Source: an uncultured Bacteroidota bacterium (GTDB lineage: Bacteria > Bacteroidota > Bacteroidia > Chitinophagales > Chitinophagaceae). From it: a DNA stretch of 51,858 nucleotides. The translations under genes were made by a program, and so were the position numbers. The notes under the pieces were generated by a model that ran no database searches, was not told the origin of the DNA, and worked only from the letters and a program-made list of their open reading frames with translations. This document shows positions 44,752 to 51,858 of the stretch, piece after piece. How positions within the stretch are numbered: the first letter of the stretch is position 1; every line of letters starts with the position of its first letter. The stretch spans positions 1 through 51,858 of the forward strand of contig CAIKZP010000155.1 of the NCBI GenBank assembly GCA_903831935.1. The letters run 5' to 3'.

Positions 44752-45567
44752 CTACTTACACCTTGGCTGCCTTAGGTTTACATCAAAACTATCTCTAATA
44801 GACAACTGTTTGGTGGTACCAAAAACACTATAAATACCCACAATTGAACCATTGCCAATAGGTGTTTTAGCATTGGCAAAATTGGCATAGCCACTTGTTC
44901 TTAATAAAATAGTATTTCCATTGCAAGCGCGAATTGTTCTATTAAGCGATTGTTTATTTATTGCGTCTCCATAAGTTTTTGCTGTATCGGATGGGGCAAA
45001 TTCAACTTGGTCTAATTGCACCAACATACTCTGATAATTATTGTTAAGGGAGCTAATGGGCACTACAATTGGTGTTAAACTATTTACTAGTTCCCCTTTA
45101 ATAATGAATTGGTCAAATAGGGTTTGAGGTATCCCTGTTAGTGTTGGCGATGTTGGATCTGAATTGTCTACACCAACGCCTAATTGAATCATTTTTCCAT
45201 AATCTCCTAGCCATAAATCTTTTAATTTGATAGCAACTTTTCTACCCACAGGAAAATTGGCATCAAGTTTAATTCCATCCATTCTAATAGTGATGCCACC
45301 AGAAGTATCTTGAACAACAATTGATTTATAAAAATTATCAGATTGATCATTCGCAACCACCACCCCTGCTATTAATTTCGATTCTGTTATTTGTTCAAAC
45401 TTACCCATTGTATGCTTGGCTCTAAGATCCTTAATACTTAAATCTGGCGCAAAAGCTAATTCTAAAATTGAGGGTGGTGCATCGTATTTTTTTTCACAAC
45501 TATTAAAAACTATACTGATTGCCAAACAGAAAATAATGCTGCATGTTATTGATGTATTGTATTTCAT
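44752..45567 (-). CDS. DUF5689 lipoprotein (OB-fold-like)
   Basis: Exported lipoprotein of 271 residues: signal peptide ending FNSC with the lipid Cys at about residue 24. The body has the DUF5689 pattern, with KSIVVQDTSGGITIRM, which looks like the OB-fold strand pair of YhcR-type nucleic-acid binding domains, and an SNL-like second module (SMLVQLDQVEF). It follows the TonB receptor by 67 nt on the same strand. I infer a surface or periplasmic binding role with the receptor and the adjacent nuclease. Confidence 0.8.
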   Translation of the reverse strand: MKYNTSITCSIIFCLAISIVFNSCEKKYDAPPSILELAFAPDLSIKDLRAKHTMGKFEQITESKLIAGVVVANDQSDNFYKSIVVQDTSGGITIRMDGIKLDANFPVGRKVAIKLKDLWLGDYGKMIQLGVGVDNSDPTSPTLTGIPQTLFDQFIIKGELVNSLTPIVVPISSLNNNYQSMLVQLDQVEFAPSDTAKTYGDAINKQSLNRTIRACNGNTILLRTSGYANFANAKTPIGNGSIVGIYSVFGTTKQLSIRDSFDVNLRQPRCK

Positions 45568-45634
45568 GAAAATTTATTGTTTGTATATTAAAAAGTGCTA
45601 ATTAATTATTAAATCATTTGTCTATGTATGTAAT

Positions 45635-48190
45635 TCAATACCGATAAACCAATGAAAGCGAATAATTAAGCCCCATGCCATAGAAGTATTTTGGCGGAAA
45701 TTTATTGGCATCTTTATTATCGAAGTCAAATCGAAGTTGTTCATACGCCGATAATACAAGGTCTTGCTTGTTTAGTAAATTACTAATACTCAAACTGCAT
45801 TCCCATTGACTAGTTTTTTTCGTGCCCAACCTAAATCGATGGCTAATAAAAAGGTTGGCCAAATATTGTACTGGTAATTTTTCTTGCTTTAATAATTGAG
45901 CCCCTTTTTCTGTGCTAGGATCCACAGGATAAATGGCTTCGGCAGTTCTTTTAATAGGATTCCATCCAATCCATTGCCGATCGAATATATTAGCATTTGC
46001 TACTACAAACCATTGACTTGAATTTCTATATGTTAACCCAAAAGAATAGGCATTTTGCGGTGCAGTTCCAGCTTTAAAATTCTTAGCATACACCAATACG
46101 CGTTCTATTTCAGTTGTAGTATTATCGGCAGTAACTACTGCAAACTGACGAGAATTAAAATAATTATCTCCAATAGCAGCTGCTGCCTGAAATGAAAATT
46201 GCTGGTCTAATTTTGTTTCAATTCCAAATTCTGCACCAATATGTGTTTGACCAATTCCACTAATAGCATAATTCACAAAACTATTATATCCGTCATGGTA
46301 AAAACTTAGTACATCCATCCCATTACTCATAATTGAATAATATAAATTCATTCTACATTTAACCAAAGGAGATTGCATTAAATAACCTGTTTCGGCCGCT
46401 AAATAATTTTCATTTTGAATATCGGCCTGCTGCGTATCTCTAGTTCTTGGCGATATAAAACAATTCTCGAAATTGGGTGGCTTACTTAAAACCGCTGCTG
46501 AAATATAAAAAGACTCCCTGCCATTTAAATTGTAATTCGCGCCAATTTTCATTCCTGTATTTAAAAACAAATCGGGTTCAGATCGACCAAAAGAATTTTT
46601 AGCAAACAAACCATTTACAACATTTCCCACCCTGAAAAAATTGGTGACCGATAATTCGCTAGCAATATATAATTCCATTCTCTTTAAGCTTGTAACCGTT
46701 TGTGCCCAAATAGCCGACTTATGATGTACCATAGTATAGTCATAGCCAAAAGCATCCCCAACAGTAAGTATTCGATTAGGAATAGAAATATCATTTTGAA
46801 TTGCCTGAGGATTATTCAACAGATCTGTTTCTGCAAATTGATTCCAATTAACATAAAAATCGGCTCCCAATAAATCATTGACAGTTTTGTAATAATGTGT
46901 TGATTGTATTTGCGAATACAGGCCCATACTAAACAAAGATTTGTTTGCAAGATTGCCATGATAACTTGAGGCAAAATTCAACCGATTCGTATGCGCCATT
47001 CTGTTTTCAACAATATACCTAGCACGTTTTCCTGAGATGGTATTTCCAACTATTCCATTCGCATTAAAAATGCTTTCTCTATTTAATCTATTCACTCCAA
47101 AAAAACCATCCCAATTCAATTGCTGTAAATCTATACGCTGTTGAATATTATTAGCAAGTTGCTCTTGAAGGATAGGATCAGTTTGATAACTAGGTAGGTA
47201 TCTATAATAATCGGGTCTAGGATCAGGTGTATGATACCAATCTAATCCTGTTGCTGATTTATTGCCAGATGAAATTGCAATGGCCGTTTGTATGAATCTT
47301 TGATTAGACAACTTAAACTCATGCGTTAAAATGAGTACTGGCAAATACTGTGTTCCAATACTCGAATTCCGTACCACGCCATTTTGATATCCCCAATTAG
47401 GATTATAGTGGGAATTATTTAATAAATTTTTAGACTCTTTCAATATAGCAGTTTGTTTGCCAGACTGATTGTAAGAGCCAAAAACTGCTAAAGAAAGCAA
47501 ATGCCTTTCAGCTATCTTTTTATCGGCCGAAAAATAATAACTACCTCCATTTGTAAAAACGCCAGGAACAGTTTCAAACATATTTAAACGTGCCGCAGCA
47601 TTAACAGAAAAAGCCCACCCATTTTTTAACATCCCTGTACTATGTGTTACTTGTAAACGATGTGTATAGGTTCTATTCGAAAAAGCAAACCCAATACTAG
47701 TTTGAGGCCTTTGTTTGGATGCCCTAATTTCTACATTACTCGATTCACCTAAAGCAGCAACGGCAAAACTATTTTGGTTTAGCCCATTGCTAGATTCACT
47801 CATTTTAAACACTTCATTCAAACCAGTCCAAGAACTCCACAGTCCAGTACCAGTAGCGGGATCTTGCATGATTAATCCATTAACAGTTACTTGTAAAAAA
47901 TTACTCCCTAATCCTTTTTGTTGAAAACGCATTGCACTAAACTGATAGGCTGCAGCAGACTTAAAAGGATCTCGCGATGCATTTAAAATTGGCATTGCCA
48001 TTTCATCGTCTTTTTCTTTTAATGAATTTTCATCAACCACCAAAATGCCAGCAGATCCATCTTGTTGCATTAAATGAATTGGTTGATAAATACTATCTGA
48101 TTTTTCAATTTTGTTAAGAATAATTTTTCGCTGTTGGCTCCATAATAAAAAAGGAATACAAATCAATAAAAGGCAAGCGAATACTTTCAT
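45635..48190 (-). CDS. TonB-dependent outer-membrane receptor
   Basis: Outer-membrane transporter of 851 residues with signal peptide (LLLICIPFLLWSQ), a plug region (SSNVEIRASKQRPQ and GLNEVFKM, 70-160), and a 22-strand-type barrel ending in an aromatic C-terminus (GLNYSLSLVYRY). No N-terminal carboxypeptidase-like domain and no SusD partner. The gene pairs with the DUF5689 lipoprotein downstream and a divergent secreted nuclease. The substrate is unknown; the barrel alone does not tell. Confidence 0.86.
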   Translation of the reverse strand: MKVFACLLLICIPFLLWSQQRKIILNKIEKSDSIYQPIHLMQQDGSAGILVVDENSLKEKDDEMAMPILNASRDPFKSAAAYQFSAMRFQQKGLGSNFLQVTVNGLIMQDPATGTGLWSSWTGLNEVFKMSESSNGLNQNSFAVAALGESSNVEIRASKQRPQTSIGFAFSNRTYTHRLQVTHSTGMLKNGWAFSVNAAARLNMFETVPGVFTNGGSYYFSADKKIAERHLLSLAVFGSYNQSGKQTAILKESKNLLNNSHYNPNWGYQNGVVRNSSIGTQYLPVLILTHEFKLSNQRFIQTAIAISSGNKSATGLDWYHTPDPRPDYYRYLPSYQTDPILQEQLANNIQQRIDLQQLNWDGFFGVNRLNRESIFNANGIVGNTISGKRARYIVENRMAHTNRLNFASSYHGNLANKSLFSMGLYSQIQSTHYYKTVNDLLGADFYVNWNQFAETDLLNNPQAIQNDISIPNRILTVGDAFGYDYTMVHHKSAIWAQTVTSLKRMELYIASELSVTNFFRVGNVVNGLFAKNSFGRSEPDLFLNTGMKIGANYNLNGRESFYISAAVLSKPPNFENCFISPRTRDTQQADIQNENYLAAETGYLMQSPLVKCRMNLYYSIMSNGMDVLSFYHDGYNSFVNYAISGIGQTHIGAEFGIETKLDQQFSFQAAAAIGDNYFNSRQFAVVTADNTTTEIERVLVYAKNFKAGTAPQNAYSFGLTYRNSSQWFVVANANIFDRQWIGWNPIKRTAEAIYPVDPSTEKGAQLLKQEKLPVQYLANLFISHRFRLGTKKTSQWECSLSISNLLNKQDLVLSAYEQLRFDFDNKDANKFPPKYFYGMGLNYSLSLVYRY

Positions 48191-48317
48191 ATAATATGAT
48201 TTTATTTTGAAGTATCGAAAGTAGTAGACCTATGCATAAGAATGTAGAAAGTAAAATCATTTTAGCATTACAATTGAAGTAGCAATTATTAAGAAATTTA
48301 CTTTTAAAATAAAAAAA

Positions 48318-49361
48318 ATGAAATCCATTATAATATTTTCAGTTCTGCTTATAACGCCGTTTTTAGGTTTTACTCAATCAGCAGCAAAGCATTATAAAAT
48401 AAGCATCGTAGCCTTTTACAACCTAGAAAATTTCTACGATACTACTAATAACCCAGTGGTAAATGACGACGACTTTACCCTGAAGGGAATCAAACATTAT
48501 AATAGCATCATCTATCAAGATAAAATAAATAACCTCGCTAAAGTGATTGGGCTAATTGGAACAGAATATGCTACAGATGGGCCAGCAATTTTAGGTGTTG
48601 CAGAAATAGAAAACGACACGGTATTAAATGATTTAATTCATCATCCATTATTAAAAAAACGTCGTTACCAAATTGTACATTTTGATTCAAAAGACATTCG
48701 AGGAATTGATGTAGCACTACTATATAATCCTAGTTATTTTACCGTTCTTGAAAGCGGAAAATTACATGTATCATTACCCTATTCAGGAAATGAAAAATAC
48801 GAAACTAGAGATGTACTTTGGGTAAAAGGATTAATGGATGGAGAAGCTGTCTATTTTATGGTTACCCATTGGCCAAGTAAACGTGGTGGAGAAGACAGAA
48901 CAAATGCATCTAGGGCAAGTGCCGCAGCAGTATGCCGAAATTATATTAATACCATTTTCAAAAAAGAACCCGGCGCAAAAATCATTTTAATGGGAGACTT
49001 AAATGACAATCCTGATAGTTATAGCGTTACTAAAGTGCTACAAACAAGCTCAGATCCTAATAAAACAAGTAGCACAAATTTGTATAACCCATGGGCATTG
49101 ATTTATAAAAATGGTTATGGCACATTAGCAAACCAAGATACTTGGTCTTTGTTCGATCAACTGCTTTTATCAAAAGCTTGGTTAAGCAAAGAACAAAGAG
49201 GTTTCTATTTAAACCAGTACCATATTTTCAAAAGACTTTTTATGGTTGAAAATACAGGTAGATACAAAGGCTACCCTATGAGAACCTGGGATGGAAATAA
49301 TTACCGTGGTGGCTTTAGCGACCATTTTCCCACCTATTTGGTTTTGATAAAGGATCTGTAA
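48318..49361 (+). CDS. Secreted endonuclease/exonuclease/phosphatase-fold enzyme
   Basis: Exported protein of 347 residues with signal peptide (IIFSVLLITPFLGFTQ). The EEP metal site is complete: NLENFYDT, VAEIEND (Glu), the RGIDVALLY stretch, THWPSKRGGE (His), MGDLNDNPD (Asp/Asn) and GGFSDHFPTY (terminal SDH). Family members cleave DNA, RNA or phospho-lipids. It is divergent from the TonB receptor (127-nt gap), the basis of the scavenging idea in findings. Which phosphodiester it attacks is not visible. Confidence 0.87.
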   Translation: MKSIIIFSVLLITPFLGFTQSAAKHYKISIVAFYNLENFYDTTNNPVVNDDDFTLKGIKHYNSIIYQDKINNLAKVIGLIGTEYATDGPAILGVAEIENDTVLNDLIHHPLLKKRRYQIVHFDSKDIRGIDVALLYNPSYFTVLESGKLHVSLPYSGNEKYETRDVLWVKGLMDGEAVYFMVTHWPSKRGGEDRTNASRASAAAVCRNYINTIFKKEPGAKIILMGDLNDNPDSYSVTKVLQTSSDPNKTSSTNLYNPWALIYKNGYGTLANQDTWSLFDQLLLSKAWLSKEQRGFYLNQYHIFKRLFMVENTGRYKGYPMRTWDGNNYRGGFSDHFPTYLVLIKDL

Positions 49362-49623
49362 CTCAATTATATTGTAAATATTTCATATACCTGGGTAAAG
49401 AAAAGCAAATATTTATGGGGATATTTTAAACATTAAAATACATTCTCCATCTAGCTTAACTAATACAAATTTTAGTAGGCTTGACTGTTTTTTATCTGCT
49501 AATAAAAACCTTTTCGGTATTGAGGTTCATAGATTTAAGCACATATTTATTAAAACCCAATAAAATATCTTAAAAATTACAATAAAACATAGTAAAACAA
49601 ACCATTTCTAACAGTAAATCCCT
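49362..49623. other. Gene-free stretch, no function seen
   Basis: AT-rich intergenic DNA upstream of the rpsF promoter box. One weak AAATAT/ATATTT inverted pair after the nuclease gene; otherwise I see no gene, strong terminator or repeat. Confidence 0.4.
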
Positions 49624-49631
49624 TACCTTTG
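49624..49631 (+). promoter_or_regulatory. Candidate -7 box of the rpsF operon
   Basis: TACCTTTG is an exact TAnnTTTG match about 90 nt upstream of the rpsF ATG; no perfect -33 box, but a TTTC lies near the right distance. Confidence 0.55.
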
Positions 49632-49639
49632 CAGCCCCA

Positions 49640-49718
49640 AATCTGTTTTGGCAGATTCGTTTCGAGCAATCGAAATGTCCACTGGGAGAAACCAATTTAT
49701 AACCTAAAAATTCAGTTA
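49640..49718 (+). promoter_or_regulatory. Structured leader of rpsF (two hairpins)
   Basis: Hairpin AATCTG/CAGATT (49640-49657) and hairpin TTTCGA-GCAA-TCGAAA (49660-49675) with a GNRA-type loop, before the rpsF start. Ribosomal S6:S18 autoregulation via a leader RNA is established in other bacteria, and this is a candidate for it. Confidence 0.4.
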
Positions 49719-50072
49719 ATGAACAATTACGAATTGATGGTGATTTTTACACCGGTTTTGTCTGAAGAAGACTTCAAAGCTGCACAAAAAAAATATGCAG
49801 ATTTGATTACTGAACTAGGTGGTGCAACAGTGCACAGCAACCCTTGGGGCTTAAAATCACTCGCTTACCCTATTCAGAAAAAAACAACCGGTATTTACTG
49901 GGTGTTAGAATTCACTGGTCCTTCAGACATCAATGAGAAGTTGAAGATCCAAATGTTACGTGACGAGCAAATTATGCGTCATATGATCACACGTCTCGAT
50001 AAATACGCCGTCGAGTACAACTATGTGAAAAGAAATGGCGGATTTGCAATGCAAGATAAAATCGAGGCTTAA
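49719..50072 (+). CDS. rpsF: 30S ribosomal protein S6
   Basis: 117-residue S6: [19 protein letters not shown] at the start and [15 protein letters not shown] near the end. I use the ATG at 49719; an upstream TTG in frame would read through leader hairpins. Sits 2 nt before rpsR; S6 and S18 bind the 30S platform as a pair. Confidence 0.95.
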   Translation: MNNYELMVIFTPVLSEEDFKAAQKKYADLITELGGATVHSNPWGLKSLAYPIQKKTTGIYWVLEFTGPSDINEKLKIQMLRDEQIMRHMITRLDKYAVEYNYVKRNGGFAMQDKIEA

Positions 50073-50074
50073 TC

Positions 50075-50338
50075 ATGGCAAAGAACGAAATTAAATACCT
50101 GACCGCCATCAAACAGGAGAAGCCAAAGAAAAAATTCTGCCGCTTCAAAAAATATGGCATTAAATATGTTGACTATAAAGACATTGATTTCTTAAAGAAA
50201 TTCATCAACGAACAAGGTAAATTATTACCTCGTCGTTTGAGTGGTAACTCTTTAAAGTATCAACGTAAAGTTCAGGATGCAGTAAAAAAGGCACGTCAAA
50301 TGTCTCTTTTACCATATGTAACTGATTTATTGAAATAG
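50075..50338 (+). CDS. rpsR: 30S ribosomal protein S18
   Basis: Small basic platform protein of 87 residues; [23 protein letters not shown] and [20 protein letters not shown] are classical. Two nt after rpsF; 81 nt before rplI, a gap with a few small inverted repeats and a repeated GGGAACCTGGGAACT. Confidence 0.95.
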   Translation: MAKNEIKYLTAIKQEKPKKKFCRFKKYGIKYVDYKDIDFLKKFINEQGKLLPRRLSGNSLKYQRKVQDAVKKARQMSLLPYVTDLLK

Positions 50339-50419
50339 ACAATTAGTAACCTTCCCTAATCTTAAGTAATTAAGAGACAGTCATAAAAGACTGGGAACCT
50401 GGGAACTAAAAAACAAACC

Positions 50420-50866
50420 ATGCAAGTAATTTTAATTCAAGACGTAGACAATTTAGGTGGCCGTAACGAACTAGTTACAGTAAAGAACGGTTACGCACGT
50501 AACTTCCTCATTCCAAGTAAATTGGCTGTAGAAGCAAATCCTTCTAATTTAAAACAATTAGAAGAGCGTTTAAAAGTAAAAGGTAAAAAAGAAGCAGCAA
50601 TGCTTGCTGAAATTAACAAGGTAATTGAAGTGTTAAAATCTTCACCTGTTAAAATCGGTGCAAAAACTGGTACTAGCGGAAAAATCTTCGGTACAGTTAC
50701 TTCTTTACAAATTACACGTGCTATCCGTGACCAAAAAGGTTACGAGATTGACCGTAAACGTATTTCAATAGTTGAAGAAGTTAAAGAATTAGGTGCTCAT
50801 AAAGCAACTATTGACTTTGGTAACGGAAACGAAGTTGAAATTGATTTTGACGTTGTAGCTGAATAA
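50420..50866 (+). CDS. rplI: 50S ribosomal protein L9
   Basis: 148-residue L9 with the N-terminal rRNA-binding domain (VILIQDVDNLGGRNELVTVKNGYARNFLIP), long central helix and C-terminal domain. Last gene of the rpsF-rpsR-rplI operon. Confidence 0.95.
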   Translation: MQVILIQDVDNLGGRNELVTVKNGYARNFLIPSKLAVEANPSNLKQLEERLKVKGKKEAAMLAEINKVIEVLKSSPVKIGAKTGTSGKIFGTVTSLQITRAIRDQKGYEIDRKRISIVEEVKELGAHKATIDFGNGNEVEIDFDVVAE

Positions 50867-50884
50867 TCTACTCAAAATTTATAC

Positions 50885-50916
50885 AAAAGGCCTGTTCTTC
50901 GGAATGGGCCTTTTTT
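50885..50916 (+). terminator. rplI operon terminator with UUCG tetraloop
   Basis: AAAAGGCC...GGCCTTTT stem capped by TTC-TTCG-GAA (cUUCGg loop) and followed by TTTTTT. Confidence 0.92.
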
Positions 50917-50957
50917 GTGTATCTGCAACAAGAAATGTAAAAATGTGGAAAAAAAAC

Positions 50958-50986
50958 TTTGAATATCAAAAAAAACAATAACTTCG
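50958..50986 (+). promoter_or_regulatory. Promoter of the RRM gene
   Basis: TTTG at 50958-50961, a 17-nt spacer and TAACTTCG at 50979-50986 (one mismatch to TAnnTTTG). The predicted start leaves a leader of about 100 nt before the ATG at 51097. Confidence 0.6.
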
Positions 50987-51096
50987 ATATTGTCAATGGC
51001 AGTGTTCCTGTTTCTCAGAAGGTTTTACGTAAATGCTTCAGGGTTCTCGGTAACTGTTTTACCATTGGTTTTTGATCACATAATTTTTTAAAGAAC

Positions 51097-51525
51097 ATGA
51101 ACATTTACGTTGGAAATCTAAACTGGAACATGACCAGTGAAGACCTGCAGAGCCTTTTTACTCCATTCGGTGAAGTAACTAGCGCCAAAATCGTTACCGA
51201 CAAATTTAACAATGATCGTAGCAAAGGGTTCGGCTTTGTTGAAATGGCAGATGATGAAGCAGCTCGCGCTGCAATCGCTGCTTTACACGACAATGACAAC
51301 TTAGGTCGCAAGATCGTTGTAAACGAATCAACTCCACGCCCAGAAGGCGAAAGAGGCGCTTTCAAAAAGAAGAGCTTCGGTGGCGGTGGTAGCGGCGGCG
51401 GAAGTCGCGGCGGTTACGGTGGCGGTGGCGGTGGAAGTCGCGGCGGCAACAGTGGCGGCGGTGGCGGATACAACCGCGATCGTGGCAACAGTGCTGGCGG
51501 TGGCGGCGGATACAACAGGTATTAA
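51097..51525 (+). CDS. RRM RNA-binding protein with RGG-rich tail
   Basis: 142-residue glycine-rich RNA-binding protein. One RRM: RNP2 IYVGNL (3-8) and RNP1 KGFGFVEM (43-50), then a disordered GGG/SRGG tail from about residue 85. Bacteroidota carry this family as post-transcriptional regulators. The long repeated leader (see findings) hints at RNA-level control. Terminator follows. Confidence 0.92.
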   Translation: MNIYVGNLNWNMTSEDLQSLFTPFGEVTSAKIVTDKFNNDRSKGFGFVEMADDEAARAAIAALHDNDNLGRKIVVNESTPRPEGERGAFKKKSFGGGGSGGGSRGGYGGGGGGSRGGNSGGGGGYNRDRGNSAGGGGGYNRY

Positions 51526-51548
51526 TCCACACTCAACACAAAAAATTC

Positions 51549-51577
51549 AAGTCCGGCTTTTTAGTCGGACTTTTTTT
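51549..51577 (+). terminator. Terminator of the RRM gene
   Basis: AAGTCCG/CGGACTT stem and TTTTTTT tail, 23 nt after the stop. Confidence 0.88.
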
Positions 51578-51732
51578 ATGCCTATCCATTAATATAAGAG
51601 ATAAATAACCAATTAAAAAAGCCAATATAAAAAATGGTTTGATAAGAATCAAAATGGTAAATGCGTAAGATGAATTTCTTTTTGCATAAATAAGATGGCA
51701 TAAGAAATATTTCAACCTTGATGTAGGAGCAT

Positions 51733-51768
51733 AAAAAAACCCATTCAAATTAATGAACGGGTTTTTAT
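51733..51768 (-). terminator. Terminator of the rRNA operon
   Basis: Minus-strand AAAAACCC...GGGTTTTTTT around TTCA/TGAA; it lies 10 nt past the 5S 3' end. One internal A-C mismatch. Confidence 0.8.
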
Positions 51769-51776
51769 AATAAATA

Positions 51777-51858
51777 TGGCAGCTACCTACTCTCCCGGCT
51801 TAACGCGAGTACCATCGGCCATGAGGGACTTAACTTCTCTGTTCGGAATGGGAAGAGG
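51777..51858 (-). rRNA. rrf: 5S ribosomal RNA, 3' part (cut by window end)
   Basis: The minus strand reads CCTCTTCCCATTCCGAACAG and ends GAGAGTAGGTAGCTGCCA, the classic conserved 5S core and 3' end. About 30 nt of the 5' side lie outside the window. It marks the end of a leftward rRNA operon converging on the RRM gene. Confidence 0.95.

Noticed and set aside
51533-51748. 71-codon minus-strand reading frame
   Set aside because: It overlaps the terminator of the RRM gene and that of the rRNA operon and has no family sequence.
1-51858. CRISPR array, prophage, integron or tRNA
   Set aside because: I found no spaced direct repeats, phage structural genes, integrase or cloverleaf-like sequence in the intergenic gaps I read.

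Overview
The window is a chromosomal segment of a Bacteroidota bacterium, most likely family Chitinophagaceae (a Sediminibacterium-like organism; this placement is a judgement from protein flavour, not a search). Supporting signs are AT-rich DNA, weak Shine-Dalgarno sequences, promoter -7 boxes of the TAnnTTTG type, a TonB receptor with a DUF5689 lipoprotein, a Mrp protein without its usual CxxC, an OmpA protein with calcium-type repeats, and a glycine-rich RRM protein. I see no prophage, CRISPR array, tRNA or intact insertion sequence.

Layout. 0.1-5.6 kb: secreted penicillin-acylase-family hydrolase with a frameshifted tail, a methionine sulfhydrylation cluster (metX, OsmC-family protein, metZ) and a ThuA protein. 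5.8-8.5 kb: sugar-type locus (NupG-like MFS transporter, Gfo/Idh oxidoreductase, Dabb protein). 8.5-10.2 kb: two RNA-like inverted repeats followed by an unusual one-pass membrane protein with an outer propeller-like domain and an inner winged-helix-like domain. 10.2-16.3 kb: cmk, mrp, a carboxypeptidase-regulatory-like secreted protein, hydroxyacyl-CoA dehydrogenase, then yigZ, an EamA transporter and ribD. 16.3-21.1 kb: prmC, then a leftward pepT-SPFH-exbB-exbD group and an FKBP isomerase. 21.2-23.5 kb: namZ-like DUF1343 protein and fmt. 23.5-28.8 kb: a six-gene leftward operon thyA-folA-methyltransferase-rsmF-like-LysM-rhodanese/thioredoxin.

29-32.6 kb is a small regulatory island: an orphan NarL-type response regulator, a secreted GH5 glycosidase, and a PAS/PAS/HisKA-like/receiver protein that lacks a kinase ATPase domain; similar TACGTA-rich DNA lies on both sides of the GH5 gene. 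32.7-38 kb: proline dehydrogenase, an SDR without the catalytic Ser, an Ala-Glu-type epimerase, a thioesterase, a PlsC-like acyltransferase and a HAD phosphatase. 38.1-44.6 kb: OmpA-family porin, polyprenyl diphosphate synthase, recJ and htpG, with insertion-sequence debris between recJ and htpG.

44.7-49.4 kb is a candidate nucleic-acid or phosphate scavenging system: DUF5689 lipoprotein, TonB-dependent receptor and a divergent secreted nuclease/phosphatase-fold enzyme. The right end carries rpsF-rpsR-rplI with a structured leader, an RRM protein with a long leader, and the 3' part of a 5S rRNA gene that ends a leftward rRNA operon. The most promising leads are the TonB/DUF5689/nuclease set, the membrane-anchored winged-helix protein and the ATPase-less PAS-receiver protein beside the GH5 gene.
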